DNA from: Wenyingzhuangia marina
GTDB taxonomy: Bacteria > Bacteroidota > Bacteroidia > Flavobacteriales > Flavobacteriaceae
NCBI RefSeq assembly: GCF_900130035.1
Contig: NZ_FQXQ01000001.1
Location: 310,001 to 374,000 of the forward strand
Direction: 5' to 3'
DNA length: 64,000 nt
Each line of letters opens with the position of its first letter. Within the stretch, counting starts at the first letter, position 1. The position numbers and the translations under genes were made by a program. The notes below the pieces were generated by a model that saw only the letters and a list, made by a program, of their open reading frames with translations, did not search any database and was not told the DNA's origin. This document shows positions 7,894 to 14,649 of the stretch, piece by piece.

Positions 7894-9021
7894 TTATAGT
7901 AATTCTTTTAATGCTTTTATAAACACATCAATATCTGCTTTTGTAATATTTAAAGGCGGTAAAATACGCAACAAGTTTTTGTTGTTTGCTCCTCCTGTAA
8001 AAATCTTATAGTCATAGATTAATTTCTTGCGTAGCTCTCCTACTTCGTAGTTAAATTCCAACCCAAGCATCAATCCTTCTCCTTTTATTTGTTTTACTCC
8101 AGGTAAGTCTTTTACTTGCTCCTTAAAGTATGCATTTACCTCAGCAACATTTTGCATAATGTTTTCTTGCTTCATCACATCTAATACAGCTATTCCTGCA
8201 GCACATGCTAAATGAGAACCTCCAAAAGTAGTTCCTAACATTCCGTACCAAGGCTCAATATGATTTGCAATTAAAACTCCACCAATTGGAAAACCATTCC
8301 CCATTCCTTTTGCCATCGGAATGATATCTGCTTTTACTCCGTGATGTTGGTGTGCAAAGAACATTCCAGATCTTCCGTAACCAGATTGTACCTCATCGAA
8401 AATTAAGCACACGTTATTTTCTTGAGTAATTTTTCTTACTTCTTGTAAAAATTCTGTGGTTGGTTGATCTAATCCTCCAACTCCCTGAATAGGTTCTACA
8501 ATTACAGAAGAAACATCTCCTTTAGCAATCTCTGTTTTCACCAATTCAATATCATTCAATGGTAAAATAGTTACAGGATTATGTGCGTTGATTGGAGCAA
8601 TAATTTTTGGATTGTCTGTAATAGAAACGGCTCCAGAAGTACGTCCGTGGAATCCGTTTTTAAAAGCAATCACTCTAGATTTTTGATTGTAGAACGAGGC
8701 TACTTTAATAGCGTTTTCGTTTGCCTCAGCTCCTGATGAGCATAAAAACAAAGCATAGTCTTCTCCACATCCAGACAAGTCTCCTAATTTATCAGCCAAT
8801 TCTTGCTGCAAAGGATTCTGAATCGCATTAGAATAAAATCCAACTTTACTCAATTGATTTTCTAATGCTGCTTTGTAATATGGATGTGTGTGACCAATAG
8901 AAATCACTCCGTGACCTCCATATAAGTCTAAATATTTCTCTCCTTTATCGTCCCAAACATAAACTCCTTCTGCTTTTACAGGAGTTACGTTGTATAATGG
9001 GTATACGTCAAATAATTTCAT
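7894..9021 (-). CDS. argD: N-acylornithine aminotransferase (class III PLP)
   Basis: This PLP enzyme of 375 residues interconverts N-acylglutamate semialdehyde and N-acylornithine using glutamate. It shows the class III layout: GGHGVISIGHTHP near the N-terminus, CSSGAEANENAIK for phosphate binding, FHGRTSGAVS, the cofactor-Asp motif IFDEVQSGYGRSG, and the Schiff-base lysine in AKGMGNGFPIGG. By pathway context its substrate is probably the succinyl derivative. It follows argC and is closed by its own terminator at 7842-7868. Confidence 0.93.
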   Translation of the reverse strand: MKLFDVYPLYNVTPVKAEGVYVWDDKGEKYLDLYGGHGVISIGHTHPYYKAALENQLSKVGFYSNAIQNPLQQELADKLGDLSGCGEDYALFLCSSGAEANENAIKVASFYNQKSRVIAFKNGFHGRTSGAVSITDNPKIIAPINAHNPVTILPLNDIELVKTEIAKGDVSSVIVEPIQGVGGLDQPTTEFLQEVRKITQENNVCLIFDEVQSGYGRSGMFFAHQHHGVKADIIPMAKGMGNGFPIGGVLIANHIEPWYGMLGTTFGGSHLACAAGIAVLDVMKQENIMQNVAEVNAYFKEQVKDLPGVKQIKGEGLMLGLEFNYEVGELRKKLIYDYKIFTGGANNKNLLRILPPLNITKADIDVFIKALKELL

Positions 9022-9029
9022 TTTAATTT

Positions 9030-9094
9030 AGTATTAAGTACTGAGTATTGAGTACAGAGTATTCTTACTACTTTGTACTTTATACTTTGTACTA
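9030..9094. repeat. Heptamer inverted-repeat arms (argC/argD spacer)
   Basis: The left arm (9030-9064) is AGTATTA, AGTACTG, AGTATTG, AGTACAG, AGTATTC, exactly in 7-nt phase. The right arm (9065-9094) reads on the minus strand as AGTACAA, AGTATAA, AGTACAA, AGTAGTA. The arms abut and fill nearly the entire spacer between the argC stop and the argD start. This is the cleanest copy in the window. Confidence 0.82.
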
Positions 9095-10072
9095 TTAAAA
9101 AGCACTTCCTTTTAAGTGCAATCCTTCAGTTTCCTCAAAGCCAAACATTAGGTTCATGTTCTGAACTGCCTGCCCTGAAGCCCCTTTTAACAGGTTGTCA
9201 ATAGCTGAATAAATCAACAAATTGTCTCCGTGTTTAATTAAAGAAATAGCACACTTGTTTGTGTTCACCACTTGTTTCATATTCACAGGGGCATCCGTAA
9301 CGTGAACAAACGGTGCCTCTGCATAAAACCGTGTAAAAATTTCTTTAGCTTCTTCTAAAGTTCCATCAAACTTGGTATAAATAGAAGCAAAAATTCCACG
9401 ACTAAAGTTTCCTCTGTTAGGAATAAAAAACAACTCCCCTGTTTTACTTTCTTGTAAACCTTCTAACGTTTCTCCTATTTCTCCTAAATGTTGATGTGTA
9501 AAGGGTTTGTAAACAGAAAAATTATTATCTCTCCAAGGAAAATGAGACGTTGATGTTGGTGAAACACCCGCTCCAGTTGCTCCTGTAGTTGCGTTGATAT
9601 GAATGTCGTTTCCTAATTTTTTAGCTTTTGCTAAAGGCAATAAGGCAAACTGAATACAAGTAGCAAAACATCCTGGATTGGCAATGTAATTTGCTTTTTT
9701 AATTTCTTCTCTTCTAACTTCAGGCAATCCGTAAATAAATTCCTTTCCTTCAAAAACCATATCAGCATTTAAACGGAAATCATTACTTAAATCTATAATT
9801 TTTGTACTGTCTGAAAACGTATTATTTTGCAAAAATGAAGTCGAATTTCCATGTCCTAAACACAAAAACAATACATCAACATTTTTATTAATAGTATCTG
9901 TAAAATCTTGCTCGGTATCTCCTAACAAATCAGCATGTACAGCGTATAGTTTATTTCCAGCATTAGAAGTACTGTACACAAAATCTAATTCCACCTGAGA
10001 ATGATTTAATATAATTCTAATCAACTCTCCAGCAGTATACCCTGCTCCTCCTACTATTCCTGCTTTTATCAT
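9095..10072 (-). CDS. argC: N-acyl-gamma-glutamyl-phosphate reductase
   Basis: This NADP-dependent reductase of 325 residues converts N-acylglutamyl phosphate to the semialdehyde. It starts with the nucleotide-binding GIVGGAGYTAGELIRI, and the catalytic cysteine is in NYIANPGCFATCIQ. ATTGATGAGVSPT and HQHLGEIGE are conserved substrate-site segments. It sits between argG and argD in the operon and is separated from both by heptamer-repeat spacers. Confidence 0.94.
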   Translation of the reverse strand: MIKAGIVGGAGYTAGELIRIILNHSQVELDFVYSTSNAGNKLYAVHADLLGDTEQDFTDTINKNVDVLFLCLGHGNSTSFLQNNTFSDSTKIIDLSNDFRLNADMVFEGKEFIYGLPEVRREEIKKANYIANPGCFATCIQFALLPLAKAKKLGNDIHINATTGATGAGVSPTSTSHFPWRDNNFSVYKPFTHQHLGEIGETLEGLQESKTGELFFIPNRGNFSRGIFASIYTKFDGTLEEAKEIFTRFYAEAPFVHVTDAPVNMKQVVNTNKCAISLIKHGDNLLIYSAIDNLLKGASGQAVQNMNLMFGFEETEGLHLKGSAF

Positions 10073-10077
10073 TTTTA

Positions 10078-10173
10078 TTTAGTTTATAAAGTTGTAAAGT
10101 TACAGGCTGAAAAGTTGTTTATCTTTATTTAGATAACTTTTAAACTTTAAGAACTTGCAACTTGACAAACTAA
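10078..10173. repeat. Heptamer inverted-repeat arms (argG/argC spacer)
   Basis: The left arm (10078-10124) begins TTTAGTTTATAAAGTTG and the right arm (10131-10173) ends CTTGACAAACTAA. Read inward from either end, both start TTAGTTTRT and continue as AAGTTNN-type units of about 7 nt. At the centre GTTTATCT pairs with AGATAAC around TTATTT, so the whole spacer can fold into one long imperfect hairpin. Confidence 0.75.
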
Positions 10174-10176
10174 TTT

Positions 10177-11373
10177 TTATGCATCTAACAAATCTTTATT
10201 TACGTGGTAAAAGATTTTGTTTTGCATTCCGTATATTTTTATAAATCCTTTGGCATCTTGACTAGACCATGCATTATTTTCCTCTCCATAATCTGCAAAC
10301 CCTGAAGCCATTAAATCATATTTAGAATCAATTCCTGTTACAATAAAGTGATAAGGTCTTAACGTTACATACACATCTCCTGATACTGTTTTTTGAGAAT
10401 CTTCTAAAAACTTTTCTATGTTACGCATCAAAGGCTCTAAGTACTGACCATCATGGAAAAATGTTCCATAAGTAGTAGCCAAACCTTCTTTGGTAATTTG
10501 TTGTGCTTTAGACAATGTATGCTTTTCTAACAAGTGATGCGCTTTAATCGTTACCGTTGCAGCAGCAGCTTCAAATCCAACACGTCCTTTAATTCCAACA
10601 ATCGTATCTCCTACGTGAATATCTCTACCAATAGCAAAAGCAGAAGCCACTTCTTCTAATTTTAAAATATTGTTTACTGGAGAATCTTGTACACCATTAA
10701 AAGCTACAAACTGACCTTTATCAAAAGTCAAAGTTACTTGCTCTTCATCTTCTCTTTTTAATTGACTTGGATATGCTTCACTTGGTAATGCTTTTTGAGA
10801 TTTTAAGGTCTCTACTCCTCCTACAGAAGTTCCCCAAATTCCTTTATTCACAGAATACTTAGATTTTTCCCAGTTCATGTCTACTCCATGAGATTTTAAA
10901 TAATCAATTTCTGTTTGACGAGATAATTTTAAATCACGAATTGGTGTAATGATTTCAATTTCTGGTGCTATGGTTTGGAATATCATATCAAAACGAACCT
11001 GATCGTTACCAGCTCCTGTAGAACCATGTGCAATATATTTAGCCCCAATAGATTTTGCATATTTAACTACTTCTATAGATTGGAATACACGTTCTGCAGA
11101 TACAGATAACGGATAAGTATTGTTTTTTAACACATTTCCATACACCATGTATTTGATGGCTTTTTCGTAATAATGTTCTAAAATATCTTTGTTTTCATGA
11201 GAAGTCACGCCCATTTCGTAAGCTTTTTTCTCAACAACAGCTAATTCCTCTTTGGTAAAACCACCTGTGTTTACCAAAACAGAATGTACTTCTAATTTTA
11301 ATTCGTTGATTAAATATTTTACACAATACGAAGTATCTAAACCTCCACTATATGCCAATACTACTTTATCCAT
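10177..11373 (-). CDS. argG: Argininosuccinate synthase
   Basis: This ATP-dependent enzyme of 398 residues joins citrulline and aspartate. The N-type PP-loop is VLAYSGGLDTSYC at the N-terminus; HGSTGAGNDQVRFD is the conserved substrate-binding segment and DLKLSRQTEIDYL follows. It is the first enzyme gene after the GNAT gene in the leftward operon. A candidate -7 element in the 267-bp upstream spacer suggests that it may also be transcribed on its own. Confidence 0.95.
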   Translation of the reverse strand: MDKVVLAYSGGLDTSYCVKYLINELKLEVHSVLVNTGGFTKEELAVVEKKAYEMGVTSHENKDILEHYYEKAIKYMVYGNVLKNNTYPLSVSAERVFQSIEVVKYAKSIGAKYIAHGSTGAGNDQVRFDMIFQTIAPEIEIITPIRDLKLSRQTEIDYLKSHGVDMNWEKSKYSVNKGIWGTSVGGVETLKSQKALPSEAYPSQLKREDEEQVTLTFDKGQFVAFNGVQDSPVNNILKLEEVASAFAIGRDIHVGDTIVGIKGRVGFEAAAATVTIKAHHLLEKHTLSKAQQITKEGLATTYGTFFHDGQYLEPLMRNIEKFLEDSQKTVSGDVYVTLRPYHFIVTGIDSKYDLMASGFADYGEENNAWSSQDAKGFIKIYGMQNKIFYHVNKDLLDA

Positions 11374-11382
11374 GATATTATT

Positions 11383-11542
11383 TTAGTTTGTAAAGTTTTA
11401 AAGTTAAAAGTTCGTAAAGTTTTACTTCTCTTTTTAAACTTTTTTAAAACTTAATTTCCTTATTTCTATTTACTTGCTTCATTCTAAAGTTGATTTTTTT
11501 GATTAAAATTTTTACTTTTTAACCTTCAACTTTATAAACTAA
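11383..11542. repeat. Heptamer repeat arms upstream of argG
   Basis: The left arm (11383-11421) starts TTAGTTTGTAAAGTTTT and continues with AAAGTTN units. The right arm (11521-11542) read on the minus strand is TTAGTTTATAAAGTTGAAGG. The arms are the same word family as the repeats at 5160 and 10078, but here they are about 100 nt apart, with degenerate T-rich AAACTTTT-like units in between. Confidence 0.65.
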
Positions 11543-11555
11543 CAATTACAGTCCG

Positions 11556-11563
11556 CAAAAATA
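11556..11563 (-). promoter_or_regulatory. Candidate -7 element upstream of argG
   Basis: The minus strand reads TATTTTTG, matching TAnnTTTG, just outside the repeat arms in the GNAT/argG spacer. TCCG and CGGA flank it as a short inverted repeat. No -33 TTG is seen at 19-20 nt, so this is only a candidate internal promoter. Confidence 0.35.
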
Positions 11564-11640
11564 CGGAATGTGAATGAAACATTAAAAATTAACCCATGAA
11601 AACACTAATCCTGAACAGAATTAGGTTTTTACACAAAAAA

Positions 11641-12255
11641 TTAGTCTTTTTTATGAAAGAATTTATCCTTCAACTTTGCCAACTTTGCTTTAAACTCCCA
11701 ACTAGGTTCTTTGGCTGCTTTTTTGCGCTCCACCTCTTTAGGATCGTGTAACATACCTGTACACAAGCACATTTTACGTTCGTTGCGTTCTAAAATATCA
11801 AAGTTTTTACAAGACTTACATCCATTCCAAAAAGCTTCATCTCTAGTAAGCTCTGAAAAAGTAACAGGCTTATATCCTAGCTCATAATTTATTTTCATGA
11901 CAGCCAAACCGGTTGTGATTCCAAATATTTTAGCATCAGGATACTTTTCTTTAGAGTGATTAAATACTTTTGTTTTGATTTGTTTTGCCAATCCTTGATT
12001 TCTATAATCAGGATGTACAATTAAACCAGAATGCACTACATAAGATTTATTTTCCCAAGTTTCTATATAACAGAAACCCGCAAATTTTACACCGTCTAAA
12101 GCGATGACTGCATCTCCACTTTCTAATTTTTTCTTAATATACTCCGGGGTTCTCTTAGCAATACCTGTTCCTCTTACTCTTGCAGAAGTTTCAATGGTAT
12201 CGCAGATGACATCGGCGTATTTAAAGTGTGATTTGTTTGCAGTTACAATTTTCAT
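11641..12255 (-). CDS. GNAT acyltransferase, candidate N-acylglutamate synthase
   Basis: The 204-residue protein has a GNAT core: a beta-strand with VVHSGLIVHPDYRNQGLAKQI, where the Q/R-x-x-G-x-A acyl-CoA loop is visible, at about residues 80-105. The C-terminal part carries a Cys pattern CxxC-x13-CxC (about residues 148-168) that could bind a metal, and ends in a Lys-rich tail. It is the first gene of the arg operon. No classical argA or argJ is seen, so it is a plausible N-succinyl- or N-acetylglutamate synthase; a GNAT encoded next to argG has been proposed for this role in Bacteroides. The activity is inferred from context. Confidence 0.75.
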   Translation of the reverse strand: MKIVTANKSHFKYADVICDTIETSARVRGTGIAKRTPEYIKKKLESGDAVIALDGVKFAGFCYIETWENKSYVVHSGLIVHPDYRNQGLAKQIKTKVFNHSKEKYPDAKIFGITTGLAVMKINYELGYKPVTFSELTRDEAFWNGCKSCKNFDILERNERKMCLCTGMLHDPKEVERKKAAKEPSWEFKAKLAKLKDKFFHKKD

Positions 12256-12375
12256 TGTTGATGATATATTTTATAAGTTGTTTTCATATTTTCTGATGTT
12301 GTCTATAATTGTGAATAGCACTTTTTAAAGTAACTACTCCCTACATCGTCGCCTACGAAAACATACAACAACAGT

Positions 12376-12399
12376 TTTGTAGATATACATATCTACAAA
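12376..12399. promoter_or_regulatory. Inverted repeat in the arg operon leader
   Basis: TTTGTAGATA and TATCTACAAA form a perfect 10-bp inverted repeat around TACA. It lies downstream of the candidate -7 element and about 120 nt before the GNAT start, so it would be in the 5' leader as a hairpin, or act as a protein-binding operator. There is no T-run, so it is not a simple terminator. Confidence 0.55.
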
Positions 12400-12459
12400 G
12401 TAAGAAGAAAATAATAATTCACCTGCTAACTGCATGATTTAAAATAAAAAAATAGGTGG

Positions 12460-12467
12460 CAAAAGTA
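12460..12467 (-). promoter_or_regulatory. -7 promoter element of the arg operon
   Basis: The minus strand reads TACTTTTG, an exact TAnnTTTG match, about 205 nt upstream of the GNAT start. A TTTG lies only 12 nt upstream of it, so the -33 match is poor. Confidence 0.4.
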
Positions 12468-12606
12468 CAATTATAAAATCAAATAAAAGAAAAATATTTT
12501 CATTGATTCTGGAGAAACACAATTTCCTTTAACAAGAAATTATTAAGTATTTTATAATGAAGTCATCTGAATAAAACTCTTTATGCTTAAAGACGTAAAC
12601 AAAAAA

Positions 12607-12633
12607 CGCTGTCAAGTAACCAGCTTGACAGCG
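12607..12633 (-). terminator. Terminator of the mscS-like gene
   Basis: A 10-bp stem (CGCTGTCAAG with CTTGACAGCG, loop TAACCAG) is followed on the minus strand by six T. It lies about 145 nt beyond the stop codon of the gene at 12777. Confidence 0.8.
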
Positions 12634-12776
12634 AAGAAATAATCAACATGAATATAATTAAATCAATTAATTATGAAACAATAAGTTCAACAAAACATTA
12701 TTTATATTTATTTCAATATTCTCAAATATAAATATATTTTTTGTTAAAAATTAAAAAATAACAAACAATTTAAACA

Positions 12777-14387
12777 CTACTTGAAATTTTTATCAATATT
12801 CTTTATGATATCGTTAATTTTATCTACCTCGGTATTGTAGGTCATATTCATATTTTTTTTCTCTGGAAACTCTTCAATCATCACTGTTTGAGAAGGGAAA
12901 GCAAAGTCTACTCCTAATGCTGCTGCCAAATTTAGAATGGCCATGTGCAATCTATGTTTTGAAGATTGTTCTACTCCCCATTCTAAAGACAAAAAATAGG
13001 TGTTTACTAAAATCTCTAAAGACGAATCTCCAAAACCTGTAAATTCTACATTATAAGACTTTGTTAAAGTTTCTGGATGAATTTCTATAATTCGTCTAAC
13101 CCCCATCACAAAAGCCTCAATTAACTCTGGTGGAGTATCGTACCTAATTCCTAGTTTGGTTTGGTATCTTCTATATTGTCTTAATCCTTTATTATTAATG
13201 ACTATTTCTGACAACTTACTGTTTGGGATTGAATAAATAGAAGTATCAACTGCTCTAATTCTTGTAGATCTAAACCCGACTTCTTCAACAGTTCCTTCAA
13301 CTCCACCACCTTCAATCCAATCTCCAATTTGGAAAGGCTTGTCTAAAAAAATCATAAAAGTACCAATCAGATTCTTTACCGTGTCCTGTGATGCCAAGGC
13401 AACGGCCAAACCTCCAATAGATGCTCCGGCTATTACCGTTGTAGTATTCACTCCAAAAACCGTTAACATTTTTAAGATTCCTGCCAACACAACCAAAACT
13501 TTTAATAATCTACTTAAAATAGGAGCCAACTGGTCATCTAACTTACTTTCAGTTCTAGAAGTATAAGACACAAAAACTTCAATAAGCACACTTACAATTT
13601 CTAGAAACACATAAATCCATAAAACAATCTGACCAATTTCTAAACCTTTGATTAAAAAAGAATTGATATCAATTTGAAACTGTAACGTAGGAATATAAAT
13701 TTCTACCAAATAAAACACAATTAATAATGCTGAAGGTCTTGATAACTTATCTAACGTTTTACTTAAAGAATTATGAGAAAACCTCATAAATGAAGATTCC
13801 AAGAGTTTTAATACATAGAAAATAATTTTATTGATAACCCATGTTAAAAACACTCCTATTAAAACAAAAATAATGATTCCTAAATATTGCCATAACTCAA
13901 TACCAAACAATTCTATATGCCCAAAACCAGGTACCATACTTTTGATAAAATCCGTTCCTACAGGAAAAACATTATGGTATAATGCATAAATTTTTTCATT
14001 TGTTTCCTCACTATAATACCACTTCCCATTAATTTTTTCTAAATAAATTTCTGGCACCTTAGAAAACAACACATATTGATTTTTAATCTCCACCCCTGAA
14101 ATAGAATCTTTATAGTTCGCTTCTAAAGGCACATTTTTAAAATCAACCCTTAAACCTTTTCCATCTAAAACTTGTTTTATTTTTAAAGCAATGTCTATAG
14201 ATTTCTCAGCAGTTTCACCATAAATAGTTTTGGCAGCTTTTTCTTCATTATAGGTCTCTGGTTGCAAAAAGTGTAAATGCGTATAAATAGTTTTATACGG
14301 ACTGGACAAATCTATCTTGGTCTCATCGGGGGTTTGAGCAAAAAGGCTTACAGAAATTAAACAGAGTAAAATGTATATTTTTTTCAT
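12777..14387 (-). CDS. MscS-family mechanosensitive channel
   Basis: This ~536-residue membrane protein begins with a signal peptide (MKKIYILLCLISVSLFAQ) and has an extracytoplasmic N-terminal domain up to about residue 160. Several membrane helices follow, then the MscS pore and beta domains: ALASQDTVKNLIGTFMIFLD, then PFQIGDWIEGGGVEGTVEEVGFRSTRIR, and IPNSKL. Such channels open under membrane tension and release solutes in osmotic down-shock. The start at 14387 is preferred to the ATG at 14402 because it directly precedes the signal peptide; a -7 element lies 25 nt upstream. It is a single-gene unit. Confidence 0.9.
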   Translation of the reverse strand: MKKIYILLCLISVSLFAQTPDETKIDLSSPYKTIYTHLHFLQPETYNEEKAAKTIYGETAEKSIDIALKIKQVLDGKGLRVDFKNVPLEANYKDSISGVEIKNQYVLFSKVPEIYLEKINGKWYYSEETNEKIYALYHNVFPVGTDFIKSMVPGFGHIELFGIELWQYLGIIIFVLIGVFLTWVINKIIFYVLKLLESSFMRFSHNSLSKTLDKLSRPSALLIVFYLVEIYIPTLQFQIDINSFLIKGLEIGQIVLWIYVFLEIVSVLIEVFVSYTSRTESKLDDQLAPILSRLLKVLVVLAGILKMLTVFGVNTTTVIAGASIGGLAVALASQDTVKNLIGTFMIFLDKPFQIGDWIEGGGVEGTVEEVGFRSTRIRAVDTSIYSIPNSKLSEIVINNKGLRQYRRYQTKLGIRYDTPPELIEAFVMGVRRIIEIHPETLTKSYNVEFTGFGDSSLEILVNTYFLSLEWGVEQSSKHRLHMAILNLAAALGVDFAFPSQTVMIEEFPEKKNMNMTYNTEVDKINDIIKNIDKNFK

Positions 14388-14411
14388 GATGGATACTTTC
14401 ATTTTTCACAT

Positions 14412-14419
14412 CAAAAATA
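14412..14419 (-). promoter_or_regulatory. -7 element of the mscS-like gene
   Basis: The minus strand reads TATTTTTG (TAnnTTTG). Transcription would start near 14406, giving a leader of about 20 nt to the ATG at 14387. No clear -33 was found. Confidence 0.4.
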
Positions 14420-14471
14420 ATGATTTATAACTCCTTTAAGTAAAAAGATGATGATGTTATTAAATAAAAAA

Positions 14472-14496
14472 AACTCCTAACACAAGGCTAGGAGTT
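14472..14496 (-). terminator. Second hairpin downstream of ygiQ
   Basis: AACTCCTA pairs with TAGGAGTT around a 9-nt loop, followed on the minus strand by eight T. It lies between ygiQ and the mscS-like gene and would act as a back-up terminator for ygiQ. Confidence 0.65.
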
Positions 14497-14617
14497 CTTA
14501 AACTAACTTAAATACTAACTACGTAATATTACATAAACTAAAAAAATGTCTTTTTACTACTTGTAATCTATAGTATGACATTCTTCTTTTTAAAAGGTTT
14601 AATTTACAAAACAAAAA

Positions 14618-14642
14618 AGCCTTACATTTTTAATGCAAGGCT
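14618..14642 (-). terminator. Terminator of ygiQ
   Basis: AGCCTTACAT pairs with ATGCAAGGCT (one mismatch, loop TTTTA), followed on the minus strand by six T. It begins eight bases after the ygiQ stop codon. Confidence 0.8.
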
Positions 14643-14649
14643 CTCTTTT

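Larger units (their letters stand above)
12256..12776. other. 521-bp intergenic region upstream of the arg operon
   Basis: No gene is supported here. It holds the arg operon leader with a 10-bp inverted repeat (12376-12399), a -7 element (12460-12467) for leftward transcription, and the terminator of the mscS-like gene (12607-12633). The stretches between them are AT-rich, without further structure that I can see. The operon leader would be about 200 nt, long enough to hold a regulatory RNA element. Confidence 0.6.

Noticed and set aside
5999-9094. Heptamer arrays considered as a CRISPR or tandem-repeat array
   Set aside because: The units are 7 nt, degenerate and without unique spacers; no cas genes are present.
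11585-11640. Hairpin after the GNAT gene (CCTAAT with ATTAG) as a terminator
   Set aside because: The stem has a bulge and no T-run follows on the minus strand, so it is not convincing as terminator or attenuator.
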